NCBI GenBank assembly: GCA_050951505.1
Contig: JBMNJE010000009.1
Location: forward strand, 186,001 to 250,000
Reading direction: 5' to 3'
DNA from: DUOA01 sp012839095
GTDB taxonomy: Bacteria; Bacillota; Clostridia; Caldicoprobacterales; DTU083
Length of the DNA stretch: 64,000 bases
Position numbers and translations under genes: made by a program. Below are positions 8,035 to 17,636 of this stretch, one piece after another. Every line of letters starts with the position of its first letter. The stretch's first letter is position 1. Under the pieces are notes generated by a model that was not told the origin of the DNA, made no database searches, and was given only the letters and a program-made list of their open reading frames with translations.

Positions 8035-8685
8035 GTGGAGTTATCAGATATATTAAAGAGAATAGACCATACAATTCTAAAACCAGATACTACCATCAAA
8101 GATATCTATAAATTATGCGATGAAGCCGAGAAATACAAATTTGCTTCTGTTTGTCTGCCGCCCTGCTTTGTAAGGGAAGCCAGTCATTATGCAGGGGGAA
8201 GAGTGAAGATTTGTTCTGTAATCGGATTTCCAATGGGATACGGCACTACAGCCAGTAAGGAAGCAGAAGCCAGGGAACTAATCTCTCTTGGTGCAGATGA
8301 GCTTGATATGGTTATCAATATTGGGAGATTGAAGAATAAGGAATATGATTATGTAAGCTCCGAAATTGGAAAGCTTAAAAGCATTGCAGGAGATAAAATA
8401 CTGAAGGTGATAGTAGAGACCGGCATGCTTACCGATGAAGAAAAGATAAAGATGTGTCAGATTGTAACGACTGAAGGGGCAGACTACATAAAAACATCGA
8501 CAGGCTTTTTATCCCGCGGGGCGGACATAAAGGATATTATTCTGTTTAAGGAGAATATAGGCAGAAATGTGAAGATAAAGGCATCAGGAGGCATCAGAAC
8601 CAAAGAAGAGATTATTGGTTTCATAGAAGCCGGTGCAGACAGGATAGGAATGAGTTCAGTGATGAATGCCCTTAACCTGAAATAG
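8035..8685 (+). CDS. deoC: deoxyribose-phosphate aldolase
   Basis: Class I aldolase that cleaves 2-deoxyribose 5-phosphate to glyceraldehyde 3-phosphate and acetaldehyde in deoxynucleoside breakdown. From the GTG at 8035 the 216 residues fit the family. The Schiff-base lysine lies in YIKTSTGF (Lys153), the second active-site lysine in KIKASGGIRT (Lys182) and the aspartate in ELDMVIN (Asp91). AAAGGA lies 11 bases before this GTG, whereas the ATG at 8014 has no ribosome site; the latter would add seven residues. The kinase at 5345 may feed it, although no nucleoside phosphorylase is present here. Confidence 0.93.
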   Translation: MELSDILKRIDHTILKPDTTIKDIYKLCDEAEKYKFASVCLPPCFVREASHYAGGRVKICSVIGFPMGYGTTASKEAEARELISLGADELDMVINIGRLKNKEYDYVSSEIGKLKSIAGDKILKVIVETGMLTDEEKIKMCQIVTTEGADYIKTSTGFLSRGADIKDIILFKENIGRNVKIKASGGIRTKEEIIGFIEAGADRIGMSSVMNALNLK

Positions 8686-8710
8686 ACAATTGAAAACATT
8701 AAGGAAAAAG

Positions 8711-8753
8711 CGGTATAACAAAAGTCGTTCATTTCTGATTTTGTGATATACCG
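8711..8753 (+). other. long stem-loop in the leader of the first URO-D gene
   Basis: CGGTATAACAAAA (8711-8723) pairs with TTTTGTGATATACCG (8739-8753) except for a two-base bulge, with a 15-base loop. There is no T-run, so it is not an obvious terminator. It ends 21 bases before the downstream start codon. Confidence 0.55.
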
Positions 8754-8774
8754 ATGTGAATAAGGAGGGTATAA

Positions 8775-9839
8775 ATGAGTCAGATGACAACACACGAGAG
8801 GTTTACCCGTATGTTTGAACATAAGGAAGCTGATCGTGTACCTATTATCGATTCCCCCTGGACGGGTACCATACTGCGCTGGCAGAAAGAAGGACTGGGT
8901 GATCAGGACTGGGTAGAATATTTTGATATTGATCGCGTAGCATCCATCAATGTGGATATTTCGCCTCGTTTTGAAAGCAGAGTTCTTGAGGAGACTGAGG
9001 AATTCACCACCTATATTACTCCCTGGGGCGTCACACTGCGGCAGCAGCGAGTACCTGATTCCACACCTGAATATCTGGACTTCACTGTTACCAATCCGGA
9101 TCAATGGATGGAAGCAAAAAAGCGAATGACGCCCAGCCGTGACCGGGTTGATTGGACTTATCTCCAGAAGAATTACAAAAAGTGGCGTGAATCAGGAGCG
9201 TGGATTCAGGCCATCTTCTGGTTCGGATTTGATGTAACCCATTCATGGTTTATTGGCACAGAGAGATTGCTGATGGCCTTGGTTGAGGAACCGGAATGGT
9301 GCCTTGATATGTTCAATCACTTTCTGGACATGTGTATTGCTCAATTTGAAATGGTGCTGGATGCAGGCTATGAATTCGACAGCATTTACTGGCCGGATGA
9401 CATGGGATATAAGTTTAATCAATTCTTCTCCAAATCGATGTATCGGGAGCTGTTGCTGCCTGTCCAGAAACGGGCAATTGAATGGGCTCATTCCAGGGGT
9501 GTGAAAGCACATTTACATTCCTGCGGCGACATTCATCCCTTTGTACCGGATTTAGCGGATGCCGGCCTGGATGCTTTAAATCCATTGGAGGTAAAGGCAG
9601 GAATGGATCCTTACGCCTTGAAATTGGAATTTGGCGACAGGTTGGTTCTTCACGGCGGCTTAAACGCAGTACTTTGGGATGATCCGGAAAAGGTTGAAGA
9701 GGAGATGAGGAGGCTGATTCCGGTCATGAAGGAAAATGGCGGCTATATCTTCAGCTCTGATCATTCCATACCTAATTCCGTAAGCTTTGATACAATGAAG
9801 AGGATCGTTAAACTGGCCAAAGAGCTGGGTACTTATTAA
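8775..9839 (+). CDS. uroporphyrinogen decarboxylase (URO-D) superfamily protein
   Basis: A 354-residue protein of the URO-D fold. In this superfamily the members that are not heme enzymes are mostly cobamide-linked methyltransferases (MtaA, MtbA, CmuA-type). The segment KAHLHSCGDIHPF carries a His-x-Cys arrangement like the zinc-binding site of such methyltransferases, and LHGGLNA and FSSDHSIPNSVS complete the barrel. It is too unlike HemE to be a heme enzyme and lies far from any heme gene. An AAGGAGG ribosome site precedes ATG 8775. It is followed by a glycosidase gene, so its substrate may be a sugar or a sugar methyl ether; that is inference. Confidence 0.75.
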   Translation: MSQMTTHERFTRMFEHKEADRVPIIDSPWTGTILRWQKEGLGDQDWVEYFDIDRVASINVDISPRFESRVLEETEEFTTYITPWGVTLRQQRVPDSTPEYLDFTVTNPDQWMEAKKRMTPSRDRVDWTYLQKNYKKWRESGAWIQAIFWFGFDVTHSWFIGTERLLMALVEEPEWCLDMFNHFLDMCIAQFEMVLDAGYEFDSIYWPDDMGYKFNQFFSKSMYRELLLPVQKRAIEWAHSRGVKAHLHSCGDIHPFVPDLADAGLDALNPLEVKAGMDPYALKLEFGDRLVLHGGLNAVLWDDPEKVEEEMRRLIPVMKENGGYIFSSDHSIPNSVSFDTMKRIVKLAKELGTY

Positions 9840-9891
9840 ATCTGCCGATAAATGATATCATATAATAAAAAATTAATAGGATGTGAAGCGC

Positions 9892-12609
9892 ATGGATTTA
9901 AAGAACATAAGCAGCAAGTACCGACCGATTCCTTTTTGGTCATGGAATGAGAAACTGGATGTATCAGAAACAAAAAGACAGATCGGCCTGATGCAGGAAG
10001 CCGGCATTGGAGGCTATTTTATGCACGCAAGGGGCGGACTGCAAACTGAATATATGGGTGAAGAGTGGTTTGACAATATAGCTGCTGGCGTAGAAGAGGG
10101 AAAAAAACGCGGTATGTATGCCTGGGCCTACGATGAAAATGGCTGGCCCAGCGGATTTGGAAATGGGATAGTTAACGGCAGGGGAGTTGCATATCAACAG
10201 AAGTATTTGCGCTTTGAAAAAGGCCACAAGCAAACCGAGCATACCATATGCAACGTAGACGGCTACCATTTTTACTATGAAGTAAATCCGTTTTACGTGG
10301 ATACACTGGACGGCGATGTAATAAATGTATTTATAGAGGAGATTTACCAGCCATACTATGACAGATACAAAAGCGATATCACAGGTTTCTTCACCGATGA
10401 ACCCCAGATCTCCAGAAACGGTATTCCCTGGAGCTTTATCCTGCCGCAGGAATATCAAAAGGCATATGGGGAGGACCTGCTCTCTCATTTGCCGGAGCTT
10501 TTCATGCCGGTAAAGGACTATGAAAAAACGCGTTTTCAGTTCTGGAAATTGGTAACAGACCTCTTCTCCAAAAACTTCATGAAACAGATATACGACTGGT
10601 GCGAAGAACATGGGCTGATGCTGACCGGACACCTTGTTCTGGAAGAAACCCTTGAACTACAGTTAACCAGCAATGGTGCTGTAATGCCTCACTTTGAGTA
10701 CTTTCACATACCGGGCATGGACTGGCTGGGAAGACCTATCATCCACTGCCTGACCCCCCTTCAGGTATCATCTGTAGCCCATCAGTTAGGGAAAAAGCAA
10801 ATTCTTTCTGAGACTTTTGCACTTTGCGGCCATAATGTAGGTCATGATGAACTGAAAGGCATCCTGGAGTGGCAGATGGTAAGAGGAATTACCCTGCTGT
10901 GCCAGCATTTACAGGGATATTCCCTAAGAGGAATACGCAAGCGGGACTATCCTCCGGCTATGTACTATCAACAGCCCTGGTGGGATGACTATAAACAGTT
11001 TAATGATGCCATGTCACGGGTGGGATATTTGCTTACGGAGGGGGAAGTGTCTTACGATACCCTGCTCATTCATCCTCAGTCCACAGCCTGGGTTTGCTTT
11101 GATAATGACAAGAACGAGGGACTGGAAGAGTATAACAGCGCTTTCCTGAAAGTTGTAAAAGACCTGGAGGAAAAGCATATACTCTTTCATATGGGTGATG
11201 AAACAATCATGGAACGGCATGCCAGAGTGGAAGGAAACCTGCTTGTGATTGGCACACAAAAATATAAAACTGTGATTCTGCCTCCCCATAAGATTCTGTT
11301 CGACAGCACCAGAAAGCTTCTGGAAGAGTTTAAGAAGAATGGCGGAGTAGTCACAACAGCGGATAAAATAAGCCCTGATCCCATTGTGGACAATAAAAAT
11401 ATTACATACACCAAAAGAAGCTTTTCTGAAGGGGATATATATTATTTTGTAAATTCCACAAAGGAAGTTCAAAATGCAAGAATTCTCGTTGAGGGAAGCG
11501 AGATTGACATTAGAACCGGTGATACAAAGCCCTTTAACGGCACCTATGAGTTTATGCCCTTTCAGAGCCTGATTATTTGGGAAGGTAAAAAGGCAGAAAA
11601 AGAAATACAGATGTCTGAGGGTACACTCGAACAGCTGGACTTAAGCGGTTACTGGAGCATCAGGGAAAGCACGCCCAATGCCCTTACTCTGGATTATTGC
11701 ACCTATTATTTCGATGATGTCTTAATCGAAGAAAACGGATATGTATTGAATATTCAAAACAGGGCCTGTGAATTAAAACGTCCTGTTAATATCAGGTGTG
11801 AGTATACGGTCAGAGTGGACAATGTTCCGAAGAGTGCCTTTCTGGTATGTGAAACGCCTGATATATATGAAATCTCCATTAATGGAAAACCGATTGAAAA
11901 GTCGGACTGCGGGTATTTTCAGGACACTGCATTCCGTAAAATAGATATTGCAGGGGCGTTGCAGGAAGGCCTGAACACCATTACTCTGGTGACCGATTTC
12001 AGGCAATCCCAAGTCGTGTATGAAAATCTTGAAAAATCCAGGATTTTTGAAAGTGAAAAGAACAAGCTGACCTATGATATGGAAATTGAGCCAATTTATA
12101 TTGTCGGCGATTTCAGTGTGAGAACAGACGGGAGCTTTGAGAAACTGGAAAAAGACGCTGTACGCTACTATGGGGATTTCGTCATAGATAAGCCTGCTGC
12201 AGAAGTAAAGCTGTCCAATATGGAACAGCAGGGTTTTCCCTTCTTTGCAGGAAAGCTGAAGGTTGCAAAAAAGATGGTGCTGGACCATACAGATTATCAG
12301 ATACGCTTTAATAAAAAAGGGATCAATGTGATTCATATAGCTGTGAATGGCAAACCGGTCGATACCTTGATGTGGGAGCCATTCAGCCTTGATTTAAGCA
12401 GGGTATTGCAGGCAGGAGAAAATGAAATCGAGATCACCTTGGTTAATAACCTGAGAAATCTGCTGGGGCCGCATCATCTAAAGGAAGGCGAAACATACTA
12501 TGCCAGCCCGGGCAGCTTTTATAAGGAACCATGCATTTGGAATTCCAACCCTGAACCTGCCTGGGATGATAACTATTGCTTTGTTGAAAGCGGATTGATT
12601 ACAGAGTAG
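9892..12609 (+). CDS. GH106-type alpha-L-rhamnosidase-like glycoside hydrolase
   Basis: A 905-residue cytoplasmic-looking enzyme (no signal peptide). The N-terminal barrel (residues ~10-430) opens with RPIPFWSWN, GGYFMHARGG and YDENGWPSG, the hallmarks of the GH106 group that removes alpha-L-rhamnose. FFTDEPQ and SETFALCG contribute candidate acidic residues. A middle domain (~430-620) and a C-terminal galactose-binding-like beta domain (~620-905, with FNKKGINVIHIAVNG) follow. ATG 9892 is preferred over GTG 9883 because of the spacing to AGGATGTG. It is probably cotranscribed with the upstream URO-D gene. Exact linkage specificity is not visible. Confidence 0.78.
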   Translation: MDLKNISSKYRPIPFWSWNEKLDVSETKRQIGLMQEAGIGGYFMHARGGLQTEYMGEEWFDNIAAGVEEGKKRGMYAWAYDENGWPSGFGNGIVNGRGVAYQQKYLRFEKGHKQTEHTICNVDGYHFYYEVNPFYVDTLDGDVINVFIEEIYQPYYDRYKSDITGFFTDEPQISRNGIPWSFILPQEYQKAYGEDLLSHLPELFMPVKDYEKTRFQFWKLVTDLFSKNFMKQIYDWCEEHGLMLTGHLVLEETLELQLTSNGAVMPHFEYFHIPGMDWLGRPIIHCLTPLQVSSVAHQLGKKQILSETFALCGHNVGHDELKGILEWQMVRGITLLCQHLQGYSLRGIRKRDYPPAMYYQQPWWDDYKQFNDAMSRVGYLLTEGEVSYDTLLIHPQSTAWVCFDNDKNEGLEEYNSAFLKVVKDLEEKHILFHMGDETIMERHARVEGNLLVIGTQKYKTVILPPHKILFDSTRKLLEEFKKNGGVVTTADKISPDPIVDNKNITYTKRSFSEGDIYYFVNSTKEVQNARILVEGSEIDIRTGDTKPFNGTYEFMPFQSLIIWEGKKAEKEIQMSEGTLEQLDLSGYWSIRESTPNALTLDYCTYYFDDVLIEENGYVLNIQNRACELKRPVNIRCEYTVRVDNVPKSAFLVCETPDIYEISINGKPIEKSDCGYFQDTAFRKIDIAGALQEGLNTITLVTDFRQSQVVYENLEKSRIFESEKNKLTYDMEIEPIYIVGDFSVRTDGSFEKLEKDAVRYYGDFVIDKPAAEVKLSNMEQQGFPFFAGKLKVAKKMVLDHTDYQIRFNKKGINVIHIAVNGKPVDTLMWEPFSLDLSRVLQAGENEIEITLVNNLRNLLGPHHLKEGETYYASPGSFYKEPCIWNSNPEPAWDDNYCFVESGLITE

Positions 12610-12699
12610 TCTTTTCCCATCCCCAGAGTATTACATGATAACTCTTACAGTTCTTGGATTAGCCATAGGCTTACATTCCAAAATTTCACAAAAAGCAAT

Positions 12700-12729
12700 A
12701 TACCTCCCGTTCTTCAGAACGGGAGGTAT
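12700..12729. terminator. bidirectional terminator between convergent genes
   Basis: ATACCTCCCGTTC (12700-12712) and GAACGGGAGGTAT (12717-12729) are perfect complements around a TTCA loop. On the minus strand the stem is followed by ATTGCTTTTT, on the plus strand by GTTTGATT. It separates the GH106-like gene from the converging araC-type gene. Confidence 0.85.
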
Positions 12730-12751
12730 GTTTGATTACAAATGCTATATT

Positions 12752-13675
12752 TCATACATTACCTTGTAGTTTCAGGTAATCTCTTGACTTCTGCAAAATT
12801 GAATTTCTGTACTGGCTTGCAGTTATGCCTTTAATTCGCTTAAAGACACTGTTAAACGATTTATAGTCCGAAAAACCTACTTCCATCGCTATATCTGTAA
12901 TTTTCTTGTCTGTTGTCTCCAGCAGTTTGGAGGCCTCTGTTATCCGCAAAGTCTGCATGTATTCTGTTATGGTGATACCGGTTATTTCTTTGAAAATCTT
13001 GCACAGATAGTTTTTGCTGAAAAAGCATTTAAGAGCCAGTTCATTAAGGTCAAATCCCCTGGAATAATGAGTTTGCAGATAGTTCATAATGGAATCTATG
13101 GCCATCACCTTTTTTTCCTGTATGCTTTCATCTTCGTTCTTACAATTAAAGTATCTGAGGATTTTTATAATAAGCTCTATCATATAAGCTCTTATAATAT
13201 TAATGTAGCCTTTCTTTCTGAGTGTATACTCGTTATATATGCGGTTGACAAGAAGATCGAAGTCAGCCTGATCCTCTCCGCGCAGCTTTAAGTCTTCCTG
13301 CAAGATATCAGTGTTCCAGTTATCCTTAAAAAGATAAGACATGGTGAGACTGCTGAAATCATTTAAGTCAATCAGCATTTTATCCAGAAAGCTGGGAGTA
13401 AACAGAATGTTATAAGTTACCAGTTTTTCTTCGTCATTTTCCCGATAGAAGGTATGCGTCATATCGTAATTTATGATGAATAAGTCGCCTTTGCTGACTT
13501 TATGCGTTTTATCGCTGACAAGGTGATAGCCGGTGCCGCTGTATACATAACAAATCTCAACAAAATCATGGTAATGGTACACGGCTTCTTCCTTGGTAAA
13601 CTCCTCGAATCTGACTATGGAAAACTGGTCTTCCTCAAAATATTTGCTGCTTGGGTACTTCTCTACACGGAACAT
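12752..13675 (-). CDS. AraC-family transcriptional regulator
   Basis: A 307-residue regulator with an N-terminal cupin sugar-sensing domain (residues ~15-150, with EAVYHYHDFVEICYV) and a C-terminal double helix-turn-helix (~205-300). The latter includes FDLNELALKCFFSKNYL and the AraC signature ITDIAMEVGFSDYKSFNSVFKR. ATG at 13675 is preceded by AGGAAGGAG. It is transcribed away from the 14119-28187 gene set and lies between it and the 8775-12609 pair, so it is the likely local regulator, probably an activator responding to a sugar released by the encoded glycosidases. Confidence 0.9.
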   Translation of the reverse strand: MFRVEKYPSSKYFEEDQFSIVRFEEFTKEEAVYHYHDFVEICYVYSGTGYHLVSDKTHKVSKGDLFIINYDMTHTFYRENDEEKLVTYNILFTPSFLDKMLIDLNDFSSLTMSYLFKDNWNTDILQEDLKLRGEDQADFDLLVNRIYNEYTLRKKGYINIIRAYMIELIIKILRYFNCKNEDESIQEKKVMAIDSIMNYLQTHYSRGFDLNELALKCFFSKNYLCKIFKEITGITITEYMQTLRITEASKLLETTDKKITDIAMEVGFSDYKSFNSVFKRIKGITASQYRNSILQKSRDYLKLQGNV

Positions 13676-14118
13676 CTTATTCTCCTTCCTTCCCTGATGC
13701 TATAAACATCATAATTCACTGTTCCGATTAACTTATACCAGTTAATGATTAATATTTACCATTTATGGACAAGAAGATCGTATCTATAATCATATTATAC
13801 AATAATATACGAATTCTTAGCAAATTTACTTTTCTGCTGCTCCATCCATAAGCTTTCTCTGCCGGAAGCAGGCAGAAGGCTGGAAATGATGAATTATTTT
13901 CGGAAACGAGAATAAATACCATGACTGATACATGGACAATATCATTTATGAAGCGAAATCTTTAGATTGAGAGAGAATATGGAAGACTATCAAAGATAAT
14001 AGAGGGGGGTGGAATCACAGAACATTAACCTCATTATTCAGGCGCAGCGGAAGCCTCATTTGTCTGGTAGTAATATTATTTACTGACAACTTATCAAAAT
14101 GGAGGAAGGGCTGGAGTA
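13676..14118. promoter_or_regulatory. divergent intergenic region of the sugar locus
   Basis: A 443-base AT-rich region between the divergent regulator and hydrolase genes. It holds a TATAAT-CAT-ATTATA inverted repeat (13785-13799) that offers -10 elements on both strands, and a TCTGCC/GGCAGA hairpin (13858-13876). No clean -35/-10 pair could be assigned and no gene was found. Operators for the AraC protein are expected here but were not identified. Confidence 0.45.
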
Positions 14119-16161
14119 ATGTCTAAATGGTACAAGAACAGTTATCGTCGTAATCTTATAGATATGCATATAGAGGATTGGAATGAAGAGTTCCTGTCGG
14201 AATTTGACAGCATTAAATATGTTGAACTACTAAAGAAGGCTAACATACAATCAGCAATGATATATATCAATTCTCATGTAGGGTATTGTTACTGGCCAAC
14301 AAAAACAGGTGTCATGCATTCAGGATTTAAAGGTGTTAACAAAATAGGGGAAGTAATTGACCTGTGTCACAAGGAAGGCATGGACGTAATTGTATATTAT
14401 AGCCTCATATACAACAATTGGGCTTATGAGAAGTATCCGGAATGGAGAATGAAGGATATAAACGGTGTATGCAGCTGCGATATGGGCAGCAGGTATGGCT
14501 TGTGCTGTCCCAACAATATGGAATACAGGGAATTTGTTTATGCTCAGATAGAAGAATTCTGCAGTGTATACGAATTTGAGGGAGTATTCTTCGACATGAC
14601 CTTTTACCCCCTAGTATGCTATTGCGATTGCTGCAAGGCAAGGTACTCCAGGGAGGTAGGCGGTGAAATTCCTACCATTATCGATTGGAATAATCCTGCA
14701 TGGGTTGCCTTTCAGGAGAGAAGAGAGGCATGGATTGGCGAGTTTGCAGAGAAAACAACGGCAAAGCTCAAGGAATTTAAACCGGAGGCTACAGTTGAAC
14801 ACCAGTTTTCGCCTGCCAGCCATGCCTGGACCAGGGCAGTCACGGACAATGTATCAAATGCCAGTGATTATGTGGGCGGCGACCTGTACGGCGGCTTTTT
14901 GGAGCAGTCATTTGTATGCAAGCTGTACAGAGGACTCAGCAAAAATCAACCATTTGAATATATGACATCCAGATGCAATCCGAACCTTACAGACCATACC
15001 ACCTTAAAAACCAAGGAAATGATTCAGCTTCATAATTACATAACTACAGCTCATCAAGGTGCTTTTCTGATAATTGATGCCATAGATCCCAAGGGTACAA
15101 TAAATGAGAAGGTATATGAGCTGATAGGCGAAGTATTTGGAGAGTCCGGCAGCTACGAACCTTTCTTTGGAGGAGATTTATGCTTCGATGCCGCTGTTTA
15201 CTTCAGCCTCCATTCAAAGATGGACCCTGCAGATAATGGGAAACTGCCTACTGAACCCAGCAGGAGAGTTCCTCATCTGGAAGCAGCCTTCGGAGCTTCC
15301 AGATTCCTTAAAGAAAACCATATTCCCTATACTGTCATTACCAGGAAAGATCTGGCGCAGTTGTCCAGGAATCATATACTGATACTATCCGATGTTTTAA
15401 CCATGTCAGCAGAAGAGGAAGCTATGATAACCCATTTTGTCCGTGAGGGCGGAAGTCTCTACATGAGCGGCAGAACATCACCAAAACTGGCATCTGAGCT
15501 TTTGGGAGTGAAGTTTGAGGGACAGACCGAGGAAACCATAACATATCTGGCACCTACGGAAAGAGGAGCATTCCTGATGCCGGATGTAAGCCAGGACTAT
15601 CCCCTGACTGTATTCAGCCCCCAGCAAAGGATAACCGGATCTGATGAAAATACTGTAATGGCAACTACAGTCCTTCCTTATACAGTACCAGGCGCTCCTG
15701 GCAAATTTGCATCCATTCATTCCGATCCCCCTGGTATCCATACAGAGTACCCGGCAATTGTTTACGAGACATATGGCAAAGGCAAGGTTATTTGGGTCGC
15801 TGCTCCTATTGAACTGGCAAAGCATGATATTCATAGCAGGGTTTTCTCAAAACTAATGGATCTGCTGAAATCAGGATGTTACCAGTTCAGTGTCCGTGCG
15901 CCTAAAGAGGTGGAAGTAACTTTGTTCCATCAGCCTGAGAAGAAAAGTTATACAGTAAATGTGGTAAATATCCAGGAAGATACGGTGATAATTCCCATAC
16001 ATGATATCGAAGTAAAGGTTTTCATGGGTGATAAAGAGCCTGTTGAGGTACTACATCTGCCTGAGGGAAAAACAGTTGAGTTTTCCCTTGAGGACAAACA
16101 TGTTGTAATAAAGATCGACAAGCTGCATATTTTTGAGATGTTCAGTTTAGTTTATCAATAA
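14119..16161 (+). CDS. GHL6-type glycoside hydrolase (alpha-L-fucosidase-like)
   Basis: A 680-residue protein without a signal peptide. Residues ~1-330 form a TIM barrel with the GHL6-like features DMHIEDWN, GMDVIVYYSL, FEGVFFDMTFYP and a cysteine-rich CYCDCCKARY patch. Residues ~340-490 resemble the Rossmann-like trimerisation domain of GH42 enzymes (LSDVLTMSAEEEAMITHFVREGG), and a beta-sandwich tail follows. GHL6 proteins are related to GH151 alpha-L-fucosidases, so fucose or another deoxysugar is a plausible target; this is family knowledge, not proof. GGAGGAAGGG precedes ATG 14119. It begins the main catabolic operon. Confidence 0.65.
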   Translation: MSKWYKNSYRRNLIDMHIEDWNEEFLSEFDSIKYVELLKKANIQSAMIYINSHVGYCYWPTKTGVMHSGFKGVNKIGEVIDLCHKEGMDVIVYYSLIYNNWAYEKYPEWRMKDINGVCSCDMGSRYGLCCPNNMEYREFVYAQIEEFCSVYEFEGVFFDMTFYPLVCYCDCCKARYSREVGGEIPTIIDWNNPAWVAFQERREAWIGEFAEKTTAKLKEFKPEATVEHQFSPASHAWTRAVTDNVSNASDYVGGDLYGGFLEQSFVCKLYRGLSKNQPFEYMTSRCNPNLTDHTTLKTKEMIQLHNYITTAHQGAFLIIDAIDPKGTINEKVYELIGEVFGESGSYEPFFGGDLCFDAAVYFSLHSKMDPADNGKLPTEPSRRVPHLEAAFGASRFLKENHIPYTVITRKDLAQLSRNHILILSDVLTMSAEEEAMITHFVREGGSLYMSGRTSPKLASELLGVKFEGQTEETITYLAPTERGAFLMPDVSQDYPLTVFSPQQRITGSDENTVMATTVLPYTVPGAPGKFASIHSDPPGIHTEYPAIVYETYGKGKVIWVAAPIELAKHDIHSRVFSKLMDLLKSGCYQFSVRAPKEVEVTLFHQPEKKSYTVNVVNIQEDTVIIPIHDIEVKVFMGDKEPVEVLHLPEGKTVEFSLEDKHVVIKIDKLHIFEMFSLVYQ

Positions 16162-16179
16162 GTACAGGGGGGAGCTTAC

Positions 16180-17391
16180 ATGACTAAGAAAGCTATCAGT
16201 GAAAAAGCTTTGGAAAAAGGACAGGGTATACTGAGATTGATCCCGGCCTGGGTGCCAAGATCATTTTGCAGGCCGGGGAGAAGAATCAAACTGCATCCGG
16301 ATGATTACTATAAACTGGGTCTTGAAAGAGGAGGTATTGATGAAAGATGGCTGGCTTCCACCACTCCGGCTGATAACGGCCCCAATACTCCGTCCGATGA
16401 AGGTTTGAGCTATGTAGCAGCAGATCGGGACGGCAAGGAAAAGGTTTTGCTTGCTGAGCTTGTGGATCTTCTGGGAGGAGCAGTGATTGGTGACAGATTA
16501 TGGTCGAAGTACCGTAAATGGCCGATGTTTTCCAAGTTTTTTGATAATCTGGGACCGCTGCCTCATCACGTCCACCACCGGGATGAGCATGCTGAGAAGG
16601 TAGGTCAGTCAGGAAAACCGGAGATGTACTTTTTTCCATCCCAGCTGAATAATCATCCGGGAGAATTTCCCTTTACATTCTTTGGCCTCAACCCGGGCAC
16701 AACTAAGGATCAGGTAAGAGAGTGCCTCGTTAACTTTACCAAAGGAGACAACAAGATTCTGGACCTGTCAAGGAGCTACAGGCTGGCTCTGGATACCGGA
16801 TGGGATGTTCCTCCCGGAGTTCTGCATGCACCAGGAAGCTTGTGTACCTATGAACCTCAGTTTTCGTCCGATGTATATGCTATGTATCAGTCTGTGCTGT
16901 ACGGTGGTCACTGCGTTCCTGAAGAGCTTCTCTGGAAGGATACACCTGAAGAAGAAGTTGGAAATTACGATTATCTTATGGAGGTACTTGACTGGGAACA
17001 GAATGTGGATCCGGAATTCTATGAAAATCGATTTATGCCGCCTAAACCAGTGGATGATTTAGAATCCATGAAGGAAGAAGGATATATTGATGAATGGATC
17101 TGCTACAAGTGCAGGGAAGTATCTGCCAAGCGTCTGACAATACTGCCCGGCAGAACAGTTACAATAAAAGACAATGCTGCTTACGGTCTTATTATGCTTC
17201 AAGGTTATGGAAAACTCGGCAAGTGGGATATTGAGACTCCGGCTCTGATTAGGTACGGACAATTAACAAACGATGAGTTTTTTGTTACAGAGGAAGCTGC
17301 CCGCCAAGGTGTTCTTATCAGGAACCTATCGTCTGTTGAACCCATCGTGATGTTAAAGCATTTTGCGGAAAACCCTGATCTTGTTATATAA
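16180..17391 (+). CDS. cupin sugar isomerase-like protein (type I phosphomannose isomerase-like)
   Basis: A 403-residue protein with features of class I mannose-6-phosphate isomerases: a metal-binding HHVHHRDEHAE cluster with KPEMYFF after it, and GWDVPPGVLHAPGSL, which supplies a further histidine. The C-terminal part is a second beta-barrel (GRTVTIKDNAAYGLIMLQGYG). It is divergent from classical ManA and could act on another aldose or its phosphate. It lies 18 bases after the GHL6-like gene with an AGGGGGGAG ribosome site, which ties it to processing of the released sugar. Activity is inferred only. Confidence 0.55.
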   Translation: MTKKAISEKALEKGQGILRLIPAWVPRSFCRPGRRIKLHPDDYYKLGLERGGIDERWLASTTPADNGPNTPSDEGLSYVAADRDGKEKVLLAELVDLLGGAVIGDRLWSKYRKWPMFSKFFDNLGPLPHHVHHRDEHAEKVGQSGKPEMYFFPSQLNNHPGEFPFTFFGLNPGTTKDQVRECLVNFTKGDNKILDLSRSYRLALDTGWDVPPGVLHAPGSLCTYEPQFSSDVYAMYQSVLYGGHCVPEELLWKDTPEEEVGNYDYLMEVLDWEQNVDPEFYENRFMPPKPVDDLESMKEEGYIDEWICYKCREVSAKRLTILPGRTVTIKDNAAYGLIMLQGYGKLGKWDIETPALIRYGQLTNDEFFVTEEAARQGVLIRNLSSVEPIVMLKHFAENPDLVI

Positions 17392-17636
17392 GTGAAAAAT
17401 ATAAGATCAGCATAAAAACTTATTTGATACAGCTGTCAGATTGTTAAATATGGTATTAATTATGGAAGAACAGCTATTTGTTGTCACTTATGATGATAAA
17501 ATATACCCAATGTGTTGATAATATCTACCATATAAATGTTATTAGACAGGTATTATCATATAGATAGACAGCAGCGTCAGTGTTCTATGGAAATGCAAAA
17601 TTACAATGAAAAAGCAAAAGGCAGGTTCTAGTTAAA

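Noticed and set aside
8775..9839. hemE (uroporphyrinogen decarboxylase of heme synthesis)
   Set aside because: Lies in a sugar locus without heme genes and has a methyltransferase-like HLHSCGD motif instead of the HemE signatures.
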